A stretch of DNA of 64,000 bases from Metabacillus litoralis (GCF_003667825.1 NZ_CP033043.1:931001-995000), one strand, 5' to 3'; positions 18,472 to 27,412 are shown, numbered from the stretch's first letter. Translations and numbers: made by a program. The notes: a model not told the origin generated them from the letters alone.

Positions 18472-19431
18472 GTGAGCATACTACAAGCTTTAGAAATCAT
18501 TATCCCAACAGCTTTATTCGTTGCGGCTCCACTTATTTTCACTGCACTTGGAGGAGTTTTTAGTGAACGTTCAGGTGTTGTTAATATCGGTCTAGAAGGT
18601 TTAATGGTTATTGGTGCTTTTGTAGGAATTGTATTTAACTTACAGTTCGCTGAAGTATTTGGAAATGCTACTCCGTGGCTATCCATCGTTGCCGCTATGG
18701 TTGCTGCATCTATCTTTTCATTACTACATGCTGTAGCTTCTATTACATTTAAAGCAGATCAAGTTGTAAGTGGTGTTGCAATTAACTTCTTGGCGGTTGG
18801 TTTAACATTATTCCTTGTTAAAAATATTTATGAAAAAGGGCAAACTGATCGAATCAATATTAGTTTTAACAAAATGGATGTTCCGTTACTAAGTGATATC
18901 CCGATTATTGGAAAAATATTTTTCTCAGGTGGATATGTAACTTCTTATTTAGCCATTTTCACTGCAATTATTGTTTGGTATGTAATCTTTAAAACACCAT
19001 TTGGACTTCGTTTACGTTCGGTAGGAGAACATCCAATGGCTGCAGATACTATGGGTATTAATGTAACTAGAATGAGGTATATAGGTGTTCTATTAAGTGG
19101 TGCATTTGCCGGTGTAGGTGGTGCTGTTTATGCTACCATTATTTCTAGAGACTTTAGTCATGCGACGATAAGTGGTCAAGGATTTATGGCACTTGCAGCA
19201 GTAATATTTGGAAAATGGCATCCACTTGGAGCAATGGGAGCAGCTTTATTCTTTGGGCTGGCTCAAGGCTTGAGTATTATAGGTGGAACAATCCCATTTT
19301 TACAAGATATACCAGCTGTTTATTTACTTATCCTTCCTTATGTTTTAACAATTCTGGCATTAACAGGATTCATCGGTCGTGCTGATTCACCTAAAGCATT
19401 AGGAACACCATATGAAAAGGGAAAACGATAA
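18472..19431 (+). CDS. nupQ: Nucleoside ABC importer permease (NupQ type)
   Basis: Second permease of the importer, 319 residues, BPD_transp_2 family, with FSERSGVVNIGLEGLM near residue 30 and the VGEHPMAADTMGINVTRMRY loop. GTG start directly after the nupP stop, preceded by AAGGAGGGG. It pairs with NupP to form the membrane channel and ends at a strong terminator, which closes the nupNOPQ-type operon. Confidence 0.92.
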   Translation: MSILQALEIIIPTALFVAAPLIFTALGGVFSERSGVVNIGLEGLMVIGAFVGIVFNLQFAEVFGNATPWLSIVAAMVAASIFSLLHAVASITFKADQVVSGVAINFLAVGLTLFLVKNIYEKGQTDRINISFNKMDVPLLSDIPIIGKIFFSGGYVTSYLAIFTAIIVWYVIFKTPFGLRLRSVGEHPMAADTMGINVTRMRYIGVLLSGAFAGVGGAVYATIISRDFSHATISGQGFMALAAVIFGKWHPLGAMGAALFFGLAQGLSIIGGTIPFLQDIPAVYLLILPYVLTILALTGFIGRADSPKALGTPYEKGKR

Positions 19432-19433
19432 TA

Positions 19434-19464
19434 AAAAAGCTTCTCCAAACTGGAGAAGCTTTTT
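19434..19464 (+). terminator. Intrinsic terminator after nupQ
   Basis: Stem AAAAGCTTCTCCA / TGGAGAAGCTTTT with a 3-base loop, flanked by A and T runs, so it could act in both directions. Confidence 0.92.
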
Positions 19465-19523
19465 GTCTTTGAGTTGGCTTTTTTATTAGAAAAGACACCC
19501 GGGATAGACTGTTTTTATGCTTT

Positions 19524-19565
19524 ACTGGACCCTCTCATGTCCAGTTGGCTATCTTTTAAGATAGC
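19524..19565. repeat. Two adjacent small hairpins at the edge of the IS remnant
   Basis: ACTGGAC / GTCCAGT (8-base loop, 19524-19545), then two bases, then the perfect 18-bp palindrome GCTATCTTTTAAGATAGC (19548-19565). They lie between the nupQ terminator and the remaining transposase sequence, and may be the far end of the decayed insertion element. Confidence 0.5.
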
Positions 19566-19579
19566 ATCGCCTGCATGGA

Positions 19580-20070
19580 CAATTTTTTAAGTCCTCGAAG
19601 GGTTGTCCAGCATTAGCACTAGCCTTTACGTGTGTAGAGCTAATGAGATGTGATCCGCTGATCAACTTCTTTTTAATCGCTGTTTCCAAAATTTCGATGA
19701 AGATCTCCTCGAACAATTCCCTTTCTGCAAAATGGCGTTCGTAATTCTTCCTGAAGGTGGAGAAGTGAGGAACAGAATCACGGAATTCCTATCCAAGAAC
19801 CAACGAATGCCATATTGGTCTGGGTTTCCTTGATTGTCTGACGCATAGAGCGAATACCAAAGATATATTGGATGAATGGGAGCTTGATTAACAGAACTGC
19901 ATCAATGCTTGGGCGACTCACTTCCGAATAGAAATCCTTAACTCGATCATAGATGAAAGAGAAGTCTATGTCAGCTTCAGCTTACGGACCAAATGATCTT
20001 AAGGAACAAGCTGATCTACGGTAACCATCTCTAATTGATCTCGTGCGATTGTACTCTTCTGTGATAACAT
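19580..20070 (-). pseudogene. Decayed IS1182-type transposase, N-terminal part only
   Basis: On the minus strand a good ribosome site (GAGGTGATTAAG) precedes an ATG at 20070 and a start MLSQKSTIARDQLEMV typical of IS1182-family transposases. The frame is then broken. There is a stop after QLVP. The segment DFSFIYDRVKDFYSEV continues in a second frame and ends in another stop. A third frame then carries DSVPHFSTFRKNYERHF and THVKASAN. Similarity stops there, so the DDE catalytic part is gone. It is a dead fragment; its boundaries are approximate because no terminal repeats could be defined. Confidence 0.8.
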
Positions 20071-20124
20071 CTTAATCACCTCATATTATGTTTTATTACT
20101 GCTGCACATAAAGTTTAAAGTTTC

Positions 20125-20255
20125 TGTTGATTGTAGTGGAAGGCGCGCAGACTCCTGCGGGAGCAGCTGGACAGGTGAGACCCCGCAGGAGCTAGCGACG
20201 AGGAGGCTCACCGCCAGCCCCGCGGAAAGCGAAGCGCCTGAAACGGAAATCAACA
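20125..20255. repeat. GC-rich palindromic repeat of Bacillaceae type
   Basis: About 131 bases, much richer in G+C than its surroundings. The ends are inverted copies (TGTTGATT...GGCGC and its complement), and inside is a second inverted pair, CTCCTGCGGG / CCCCGCAGGAG. It carries GACGAGGAGGCTCACCG and CCCCGCGGAAAGCGAAGCG, segments I recognise from a dispersed intergenic repeat present in many Bacillus and related genomes. It has no coding capacity. Such elements are MITE-like or structured-RNA-like; their function is not settled. Confidence 0.8.
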
Positions 20256-20396
20256 GCCCCCTTTCACCTCAAGCCAAAATAAAAACACTGTGAACACCAT
20301 GCTGAACTAACTGTTACTTAATTCCAGTATATGTTAGACCAATCTTACGCAAAATGAACTTGTTAACAAAATAATCTTTAGACAGGTGAAGAAAAT

Positions 20397-21626
20397 ATGG
20401 GAGCACCAAAGAAGCTTGATTTACTTGCATTATCATCTGTTCCTCTTGTTATGACATTAGGAAATTCAATGCTGATTCCTGTTTTACCTCTCATCTCAAA
20501 AAAATTAAATATTAGTGCCTTTCAAGTATCTTTGATTATTACCGTATATTCAATTGTAGCGATTATTTTAATTCCAATAGCGGGATACTTATCAGACCGG
20601 TTTGGGCGAAAAATTGTGATGGTTCCATGTTTAATTATTGCTGGGGTAGGTGGAGCGGTTTCTGGATGGGCTTCTTGGAAATTTGAAGATCCTTACATAT
20701 GGATCTTAATAGGACGTGTGCTTCAAGGAATTGGTTCTGCAGGGGCGGCACCAGTTGTTATGCCACTAGTAGGCGATATGTTTAAAAGTGATGAAGAAAT
20801 AAGTGCTGGCCTTGGGTTAACTGAAACAGCAAACACTGCTGGTAAGGTGTTGAGTCCTATAATTGGTGCAGCTCTTGCAGCCTTTTTATGGTTCCTACCG
20901 TTTTGGTTTATTCCTTTTTTTAGTTTAGTTAGTGTTTTGCTAGTAGCCTTCCTTGTAAAAGTACCAAAAACAAAAGATAAAGAAGTACAAACAGTCAAGG
21001 AGTTTGCCCACTGTGTAAAAGGTATTTTTGCTGAAAATGGTAAATGGCTTTTTGCCATTTTTGCTGTTGGATGTATTATCATGTTCGTTCTATTTGGAAT
21101 TTTGTTTTTCTTGTCGGACATGTTAGAAAAACAATATAACATTAATGGAGTTAAAAAAGGGTTAGTTTTAGCTATTCCATTGCTGGCTTTATCGATTAGT
21201 TCTTTCATATCTGGAAAGAAAATAGGTCAAAGTAAAAATCTAATGAAAACCGTTATTATCGTTGGCATGGGATTAGTTACAATTTCATTTATTGCATTAA
21301 GAGTACAACACACCTTGATGTTTTTAATTTCTTTCTTAGTTTTAACTGGGATAGGTATTGGGATTACCCTACCAAGTTTAGATGCTTTAATTACAGAGGG
21401 TATTGAAAAAGAAGAAAGAGGGACAATTACCTCAATATATAGTGCAATGAGATTTATTGGTGTTGCGGCAGGGCCTCCAGTTTATTCTTATTTAATGTCT
21501 GTTAGTGAACATCTTGTCTATTACATCTCTGCTGGTTCAAGTGTTATAGCAGTTATGGTTGTGTTACTCTTTATCCAGGTTAAGGATCTAGAAAAGGATC
21601 CAAAGCAAATGCCAAAATTGGCTTAA
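20397..21626 (+). CDS. MFS family drug or siderophore exporter (YmfD-like position)
   Basis: A 409-residue major facilitator with about 12 hydrophobic segments. The loop 2-3 motif A reads GYLSDRFGRKIVMVP, and GRVLQGIGSAGAAPVVMP matches the antiporter motif of the 14/12-TMS drug exporters. ATG start with an AGGTGAAG ribosome site. Gene order places it where B. subtilis has ymfD, the bacillibactin exporter, so orthology is possible; substrate cannot be inferred from sequence. The promoter would have to lie in the 140 bases between the palindromic repeat and the start; none is obvious. Confidence 0.85.
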   Translation: MGAPKKLDLLALSSVPLVMTLGNSMLIPVLPLISKKLNISAFQVSLIITVYSIVAIILIPIAGYLSDRFGRKIVMVPCLIIAGVGGAVSGWASWKFEDPYIWILIGRVLQGIGSAGAAPVVMPLVGDMFKSDEEISAGLGLTETANTAGKVLSPIIGAALAAFLWFLPFWFIPFFSLVSVLLVAFLVKVPKTKDKEVQTVKEFAHCVKGIFAENGKWLFAIFAVGCIIMFVLFGILFFLSDMLEKQYNINGVKKGLVLAIPLLALSISSFISGKKIGQSKNLMKTVIIVGMGLVTISFIALRVQHTLMFLISFLVLTGIGIGITLPSLDALITEGIEKEERGTITSIYSAMRFIGVAAGPPVYSYLMSVSEHLVYYISAGSSVIAVMVVLLFIQVKDLEKDPKQMPKLA

Positions 21627-21653
21627 AGAGACCGAAATCTTCGGTCTCTTTTT
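21625..21653 (+). terminator. Intrinsic terminator after the MFS gene
   Basis: AAGAGACCGAA / TTCGGTCTCTT stem with a very short loop and a T-run; its 5' arm overlaps the stop codon. Confidence 0.92.
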
Positions 21654-21773
21654 GTATAGAATTTTATGATAAGAGTTAGGATAAGATAGTAATTAAAAGT
21701 GTATTATTTCCTTTATTATCCTTGTATTGATATAATTACAAACAAATTGAAAATAGTAAAAAGGAGGGTCTTC

Positions 21774-23054
21774 ATGTCTTATTTTCATGAACAGCAAACA
21801 GATGTAAATGGTCTATCTTTGCATACAGTCTCAACATCAAAGTTCAAAACAAATACGATTGTCCTTAAGTTATTAGCCCCTTTAAGTGAACAGGATGTTA
21901 CATATAGAGCACTATTACCATATGTACTTCAAAGAGGGACAAAAAACTTCCCATCTAGCACTGTTTTAAGACAGCATTTGGATGAACTTTATGGTGCAAC
22001 ACTACATGTTGATTTATCAAAAAAAGGTGAAAATCACATCATTTCTTTTCGAATGGAAATAGCAAACGAAAAATTTCTAACAGATGCTACTCCATTATTA
22101 GAACAAGGGATTAAATTTTTATCAGAAATTTTATTGCAACCAGTCACAGAAAATGAAGCATTTCAGGATGAAATAGTTTCCCAAGAAAAACGTACCCTCA
22201 AGCAACGTATTCAATCTGTGAATGATGACAAAATGAGGTATTCTAATTTAAGACTTGTACAAGAAATGTGTAAAAATGAGCCATATGCTTTACATGTAAA
22301 TGGTGAAACAAAAGATGTTGATAAAATTGATGCAAAATCTTTGTATGAATATTATCAAAAATGCATTCAGACAGATCATATAGATTTGTATGTTGTTGGT
22401 GATCTTGATCAAGGCGAAGTCGAAGGGTATGTGAATAAATATTTTACTTTTGACAACAGCCGCCAACCTGTAGTCCAAACCCCTTACACTACGAAAGAGA
22501 TAAAAGAAAAAGAAGTAATTGAAGAACAGGATGTAAAGCAAGGAAAGTTAAACATCGGTTATCGAACAAATAGTACGTATAAAGATGAGGATTACTATGC
22601 CCTGCAGGTCTTTAATGGTATTTTCGGTGGTTTTTCACATTCAAAATTGTTTATCAATGTTCGCGAAAAAGCGAGTTTAGCTTATTATGCAGCCTCAAGG
22701 GTAGAAAGTCATAAAGGTTTATTAATGGTTATGTCAGGTATTGAGGTTCAAAACTATGATCAGGCAGTTTCGATTATAAAAGAACAGATGGCTGCAATGA
22801 AAAACGGAGATTTCACTAAACAAGAGTTTGAGCAAACCAAGGCTGTCATTCGAAATCAATTACTAGAAACTGTTGATACTGCTTATGGCTTAGTTGAAAT
22901 TGTTTATCATAACGTTATCGCAAATATAAATCGATCATTTGAGGACTATTTAAATGGCATTGAAAAGGTAACAAAAGAAGAGGTAACTAAAGTTGCTCAG
23001 AAGATTGAGCTAGATACAATTTATTTCTTAAAAGGAATGGGGGGAACGGCATGA
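21774..23054 (+). CDS. ymfF: M16-family protein YmfF, non-catalytic
   Basis: A 426-residue M16 (insulinase-type) protein. The zinc motif HxxEH expected near residue 50 is absent (the stretch reads PYVLQRGTKNFPS), so it should not be a peptidase by itself. The C-terminal half has NGIFGGFSHSKLFINVREKASLAYYA, as in processing-peptidase partners. ATG at 21774 follows AAGGAGGG; the frame upstream to 21699 has no ribosome site. It overlaps ymfH, which keeps the zinc site, by four bases, which suggests an inactive/active heterodimer (inference). Confidence 0.9.
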   Translation: MSYFHEQQTDVNGLSLHTVSTSKFKTNTIVLKLLAPLSEQDVTYRALLPYVLQRGTKNFPSSTVLRQHLDELYGATLHVDLSKKGENHIISFRMEIANEKFLTDATPLLEQGIKFLSEILLQPVTENEAFQDEIVSQEKRTLKQRIQSVNDDKMRYSNLRLVQEMCKNEPYALHVNGETKDVDKIDAKSLYEYYQKCIQTDHIDLYVVGDLDQGEVEGYVNKYFTFDNSRQPVVQTPYTTKEIKEKEVIEEQDVKQGKLNIGYRTNSTYKDEDYYALQVFNGIFGGFSHSKLFINVREKASLAYYAASRVESHKGLLMVMSGIEVQNYDQAVSIIKEQMAAMKNGDFTKQEFEQTKAVIRNQLLETVDTAYGLVEIVYHNVIANINRSFEDYLNGIEKVTKEEVTKVAQKIELDTIYFLKGMGGTA

Positions 23055-24340
23055 CAACAAATCCTATTCGCTTCGATCAATTACAAGAATCATTATATTA
23101 CGAAAAAATGTCAAATGGGCTTGATGTCTATGTGTTACCTAAAAAAGGTTTTAACAAAACTTATGCCACTTTTACGACAAAATACGGATCAATTGATAAT
23201 CGATTTGAACCATTAAATGAAAAAGAGATGATTTCTGTACCGGATGGAATTGCTCATTTTCTTGAACATAAATTATTTGAAAAAGAAGATGGAGATGTAT
23301 TCCAGCAGTTTAGTAAGCAAGGAGCTTCGGCAAATGCTTTCACATCCTTTACAAGAACAGCATATTTATTTTCTAGCACAAGCTCAGTTGAACAAAACTT
23401 AGAAACATTAATTGATTTTGTTCAAGAGCCCTACTTTTCAGAAAAAACAGTGGAAAAAGAAAAGGGAATTATCGGTCAAGAAATAAATATGTATGATGAT
23501 AATCCTGATTGGCGTTTATATTTTGGATTAATTCAAAATTTATATCAAAATCATCCTGTTAGAATTGATATTGCCGGAACAGTTGATTCTATTGCTAAAA
23601 TTACGAAGGATTCCTTGTATGAATGTTATAATACTTTCTACCATCCAAGTAACATGCTCTTATTTGTTGTGGGTGCTGTTGAACCAGAGGAAATATTAAA
23701 GCAAGTTAGAACGAACCAAGATAAAAAAGATTTCACAGCTCAACCTGAAATAAAAAGGGAGTTCCCAGATGAACCAGTTGGGGTATTTAAAAAAATTGAG
23801 AAATTAAAGATGAATGTTCAAAGCTCAAAATGTTTAGTTGGATTAAAAGCTAAAAATCCTAATCGAGTGGGAAAAGAACTGTTGAAATTTGAGCTTTCTA
23901 TGAATATAATTCTCGATATGCTCTTCAGTAAAAGTTCAAAGCACTACGAGGAATTATATAAAGAAGGCTTAATTGATGACACATTCAGCTATGATTATAC
24001 AGAAGAAAAAGGGTTTGGGTTTGCTATGATCGGTGGAGATACGGAAAATCCAGATCTTCTTGCAGACAAAATTAAACAAGTATTATTTAGTGCCAAAAAC
24101 GATGGTGTGGATTTCACAACATTCCAGGCAACTAAAAAGAAAAAAATTGGGGCATTTCTGAGAGCCATTAATTCACCTGAATACATTGCCAATCAATTTA
24201 CACGTTATGCATTTAATGAGATGAACCTTTTTGATGTAGTCCCAATGTTAGAATCGTTAACTCAAGAAGATATGACAAACGTATTACAAGAAGCAGTAGA
24301 TGAAGAGTTATTTTCAGTATGTCAAGTGGTGCCTAAATAA
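23051..24340 (+). CDS. ymfH: M16-family zinc peptidase YmfH
   Basis: A 429-residue M16 peptidase that keeps the zinc-binding HFLEH motif near residue 69, followed by GASANAFTSFTRTAYLF and a downstream acidic GQEINMYDDNPDW that supplies the third ligand. It overlaps the ymfF stop (ATGA) and shares its transcript. Function in Bacillus is poorly defined; neighbouring genes (ymfI, ymfM, pgsA) suggest a cell-envelope context only by position. Confidence 0.92.
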   Translation: MTTNPIRFDQLQESLYYEKMSNGLDVYVLPKKGFNKTYATFTTKYGSIDNRFEPLNEKEMISVPDGIAHFLEHKLFEKEDGDVFQQFSKQGASANAFTSFTRTAYLFSSTSSVEQNLETLIDFVQEPYFSEKTVEKEKGIIGQEINMYDDNPDWRLYFGLIQNLYQNHPVRIDIAGTVDSIAKITKDSLYECYNTFYHPSNMLLFVVGAVEPEEILKQVRTNQDKKDFTAQPEIKREFPDEPVGVFKKIEKLKMNVQSSKCLVGLKAKNPNRVGKELLKFELSMNIILDMLFSKSSKHYEELYKEGLIDDTFSYDYTEEKGFGFAMIGGDTENPDLLADKIKQVLFSAKNDGVDFTTFQATKKKKIGAFLRAINSPEYIANQFTRYAFNEMNLFDVVPMLESLTQEDMTNVLQEAVDEELFSVCQVVPK

Positions 24341-24346
24341 TTATTG

Positions 24347-24376
24347 AAAAGGTCTGACTCAGTCAGATCTTTTTTC
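24347..24376 (+). terminator. Intrinsic terminator after ymfH
   Basis: AAAAGGTCTGAC / GTCAGATCTTTT stem with a 3-base loop and a T-run. Confidence 0.9.
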
Positions 24377-24455
24377 AGTATAATAGGGAAGCAGTAATAC
24401 CTTTAAAAGGAAGCTAACATCAGGTACATATAGAATAATTACTAAAGGAGACGTT

Positions 24456-25172
24456 ATGGATAAGTACGCACTTATAACTGGGGCGAGTGGTGACATCGGC
24501 ATGGCCATTTCCAAAAAATTAATTAGTCAGGGGTATCATCTATATGTTCATTATCATCAAAATGAAAAGGTATTAAATGAACTGAAAAGCTTGTATAAAG
24601 ACAGCTTAATTCTCCCAATTAAAGCTGATTTGACAAGTAAAAAGGGTGTACAAGAATTACTTGAACATATACATATGCCTGTTGAATTGGTTGTTTTTAA
24701 TAGTGGGACGAGTCATTATGGGTTGGTAACAGATCTAAATGATGTAGAGATTGATCAAATGGTAGAGCTACATATAACGAGTCCATTTCGTTTAATACAA
24801 AAGCTAATCCCCTCGATGATTACAAAACGTAAAGGTAATATTATATTCATATCATCTATTTGGGGGATTACAGGTGCTTCTTGTGAGGTCTTGTATTCAA
24901 TGGTGAAAGGTGGACAAAATGCTTATGTGAAGGCTCTCGCAAAAGAGCTGGCACCAAGTCATATTAGAGTTAATGCCATTGCACCAGGAGCGATTTCTAC
25001 TAAAATGCTTGCTCAATTTACAGAAGAGGAATTGATTCAGCTACAAGAAGAAATTCCACTAGGAAGACTGGGTAAACCTGATGAAATTGCAGAGACTGTA
25101 ACTTTTTTATCATCAGAAAAATCCTCCTATATAACAGGTCAAGTAATTTCCGTAAATGGTGGATGGATTTAA
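24456..25172 (+). CDS. ymfI: YmfI short-chain dehydrogenase/reductase
   Basis: A 238-residue SDR enzyme of FabG-like type. The cofactor loop TGASGDIG is near residue 8, and the catalytic triad is present: Ser in FISSIWG, then YSMVKGG (Tyr-x3-Lys). The C-terminal IAPGAISTKM and YITGQVISVNGGW segments are standard for the classical family. ATG start after AAAGGAGA. Substrate unknown. Its position after ymfFH matches B. subtilis. Confidence 0.92.
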   Translation: MDKYALITGASGDIGMAISKKLISQGYHLYVHYHQNEKVLNELKSLYKDSLILPIKADLTSKKGVQELLEHIHMPVELVVFNSGTSHYGLVTDLNDVEIDQMVELHITSPFRLIQKLIPSMITKRKGNIIFISSIWGITGASCEVLYSMVKGGQNAYVKALAKELAPSHIRVNAIAPGAISTKMLAQFTEEELIQLQEEIPLGRLGKPDEIAETVTFLSSEKSSYITGQVISVNGGWI

Positions 25173-25245
25173 AAAAAGAAATTGGTATAGAATACTTCTT
25201 TCCTTGGAACAATAATCTTGTATCAATTATAAAGGAGGAACTCCT

Positions 25246-25503
25246 ATGTCTGTATTAGATAATTGGAATGAGTGGAAAAATTTCCTAGGTGATCGTTTAG
25301 ATCATGCCCAAAACGAAGGAATGAACGATCAAGTTATTTCTAACTTAGCGTTTGAAATTGGTGATTATTTAGCGAAACAAGTAGAAGCTAAAAACCCACA
25401 AGAAAAAGTACTAGCAGATTTATGGAGTGTAGCTTCTGAGCAAGAACAACATGCGATTGCAAACATGATGGTTAAACTTGTTCAAAACAATGGTTCACAC
25501 TAA
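25246..25503 (+). CDS. ymfJ: YmfJ, DUF3243 family small protein
   Basis: An 85-residue acidic soluble protein with predicted helices (DNWNEWKNFLGDRLDHAQ) and the NLAFEIGDYLAKQVEAKNP segment of the DUF3243 family. Strong AAAGGAGGA ribosome site. It has its own terminator overlapping its stop. Function unknown; it is conserved in this position in Bacillus. Confidence 0.88.
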   Translation: MSVLDNWNEWKNFLGDRLDHAQNEGMNDQVISNLAFEIGDYLAKQVEAKNPQEKVLADLWSVASEQEQHAIANMMVKLVQNNGSH

Positions 25504-25530
25504 GAGAGGAGAGATCCTCTCTTTTTCTTT
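25503..25530 (+). terminator. Intrinsic terminator after ymfJ
   Basis: AGAGAGGA / TCCTCTCT stem with a 4-base loop, followed by a T-run. Confidence 0.9.
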
Positions 25531-25655
25531 GATTCAACAGGTGATCTATTTTAGTTTAGAAATCATTTTAACTTATACGTTTCTTTCTCTCTTTCTTCTT
25601 TGAGAAAAATCATTTATTATAAATAATAGTGGTTGTTTAAAGAGGAGGGTTTAAT

Positions 25656-26447
25656 TTGCCATATGAGTGGTACTTGGAATATGAGATTCAAAAGAACCGT
25701 CCCGGTTTATTAGGAGATGTGTCTTCCTTATTAGGGATGTTGGCAATTAATATTATTACAATTAATGGAGTTGACGATTCCCGTCGAGGTCTTTTACTAA
25801 AGTGTGAAAGTAATGATCAAGTCCGCAGACTTGAATCAATTTTAAATACAATGGATAACATAACTGTTACAAAGCTTAGAGTTCCAAAACTTCGTGATCG
25901 ATTAGCGGTTCGACATGGTCGTTATATTCAAAGAGATGCCGACGACAAAAAAACTTTCCGATTTGTGCGTGATGAACTTGGACTATTGGTTGATTTTATG
26001 GCAGAATTATATAAGCAAGAAGGCCATAAGTTAATTGGAATTCGAGGGATGCCTCGGGTGGGAAAAACAGAATCAATTGTGGCTTCAAGTGTTTGTGCAA
26101 ATAAAAAATGGTTGTTTGTTTCTTCTACGTTACTTAAACAAACCATTCGTAGTCAGTTGATTGCTGATGAATATAGTGAAGATAATGTGTTTATTATCGA
26201 TGGAATTGTTTCAACGAGAAGAGGATCTGAAAAACACTTACAGCTTGTAAGAGAAATTATGAGGCTTTCTGCTACTAAGGTTGTTGAGCATCCTGATATA
26301 TTTGTACAGAATACAGAGTATACAATTGATGATTTTGATTACATAATAGAAATTCGCAACGAGCCTGACGAGGAAATTACATATAAAGATGTTGAAGAAG
26401 GACCAACAATGTTTGACTCTTCAAGTCTTTCAGGATTTGACTTTTAA
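25656..26447 (+). CDS. ymfK: YmfK, DUF3388 family with ACT and P-loop-like regions
   Basis: Starts with TTG behind AGAGGAGGG. The 263-residue protein has an N-terminal ACT-like domain (RPGLLGDVSSLLGMLAINIITINGV, given here in two parts: RPGLLGDVSSLLG and INIITINGV) and, near residue 130, GMPRVGKTES, which fits a Walker A pattern (GxxxxGKT). It matches the Bacillus YmfK/DUF3388 family. An ACT domain suggests small-molecule sensing and the P-loop suggests nucleotide use, but neither is proven. It ends 16 bases before the ymfM start, which fits a shared transcript. Confidence 0.86.
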   Translation: MPYEWYLEYEIQKNRPGLLGDVSSLLGMLAINIITINGVDDSRRGLLLKCESNDQVRRLESILNTMDNITVTKLRVPKLRDRLAVRHGRYIQRDADDKKTFRFVRDELGLLVDFMAELYKQEGHKLIGIRGMPRVGKTESIVASSVCANKKWLFVSSTLLKQTIRSQLIADEYSEDNVFIIDGIVSTRRGSEKHLQLVREIMRLSATKVVEHPDIFVQNTEYTIDDFDYIIEIRNEPDEEITYKDVEEGPTMFDSSSLSGFDF

Positions 26448-26463
26448 TTATGGGGTGTTACGG

Positions 26464-27336
26464 TTGAGTGAACTAGGAAATCGACTGAAACAAGCAAGAG
26501 ATGAAAAAAATATGAGCTTGGACGATCTCCAGGAAATAACAAAAATTCAAAAGCGTTATTTAATTGGCATTGAGGAAGGCAATTATGCAATGATGCCTGG
26601 TAAATTTTATGCAAGAGCATTTATAAAGCAATATGCTGAAGCAGTTGATTTAGATCCGGAAATGCTTTTTGAAGAATACAAGAACGATGTACCAAGCACA
26701 CACAAGGAAGATGTTCCTGAGCAGTTATCAAGAGTAAGAACACATAAACAATTGCCAAAATCTGCGTCTAAGTTTCTAGACTTTTTACCTAAGCTTTTAA
26801 CGATAGCTGTAGTTGTAGTAGTGGCTATTTTATTATGGCTCTGGAGACAAGATGCAGCTAAAGATAACGCAAATAATGAAAACAATGTGTCTGAAGCAAA
26901 TGACGTTGAATTTGAAAAAGTAGAAAATACGACAACAACTGATGATGAGGCAAACGAAGAGGAACCTGCCCAGGAAGAAGCTCCTCAAGAGGAAACAACA
27001 GAGCCAGAAGAACCTGAAACAGCTGCTCAAAGCCTTTCTGTAGTGGAAGGATCAACAACGACTTATGAGCTATCAGGTGCTGAAAAGTTTCAGCTGGAAG
27101 TTGTTGCAAAGGATCGGACATGGGTTAGAGTTAGAAACGGAAAAGGTAAAACATTCTATGGAGAAGAAATTCCTAAAGGTGAAACAAAAGTAAATGATTT
27201 AACCGCAGAATCAGAAATAACAATTAGAGTTGGAAATGTACCAGGGACAGACTTAAAAATTAATGGTGAGCTCCTGCAATATCAAGATACAAAAACCACG
27301 CCACAGGACATCACCATCATTTATAAGAAAGAATAG
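26464..27336 (+). CDS. ymfM: RodZ-like membrane protein YmfM
   Basis: A 290-residue RodZ-type cell-shape protein. The N-terminal cytoplasmic helix-turn-helix (LGNRLKQARDEKNMSLDDL) is followed by basic residues, one membrane segment (TIAVVVVVAILLWLW, about residues 106-123), a long Glu/Thr-rich extracellular linker, and a C-terminal DUF4115 beta domain (YELSGAEKFQLEVVAKDRTWVRV). TTG at 26464 has GGGGTG before it; the longer frame from 26389 would overlap ymfK. RodZ links MreB to wall synthesis. It precedes pgsA, as in B. subtilis. Confidence 0.92.
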   Translation: MSELGNRLKQARDEKNMSLDDLQEITKIQKRYLIGIEEGNYAMMPGKFYARAFIKQYAEAVDLDPEMLFEEYKNDVPSTHKEDVPEQLSRVRTHKQLPKSASKFLDFLPKLLTIAVVVVVAILLWLWRQDAAKDNANNENNVSEANDVEFEKVENTTTTDDEANEEEPAQEEAPQEETTEPEEPETAAQSLSVVEGSTTTYELSGAEKFQLEVVAKDRTWVRVRNGKGKTFYGEEIPKGETKVNDLTAESEITIRVGNVPGTDLKINGELLQYQDTKTTPQDITIIYKKE

Positions 27337-27412
27337 GGGACTGACTCAGGAAGAAGAGTATGAACCACTACATTTTTAGTAGGGGTTCATACTCTTTAAC
27401 GGGTCGTCCCAT
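27336..27412 (+). other. Extended hairpin between ymfM and pgsA
   Basis: The perfect 12-bp stem AGAGTATGAACC / GGTTCATACTCT (27355-27395) has a smaller CTAC/GTAG stem in its loop and a partial outer stem GGGGACTGAC / GTCGTCCC. Only TTTAA follows, so termination may be partial. Confidence 0.65.
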
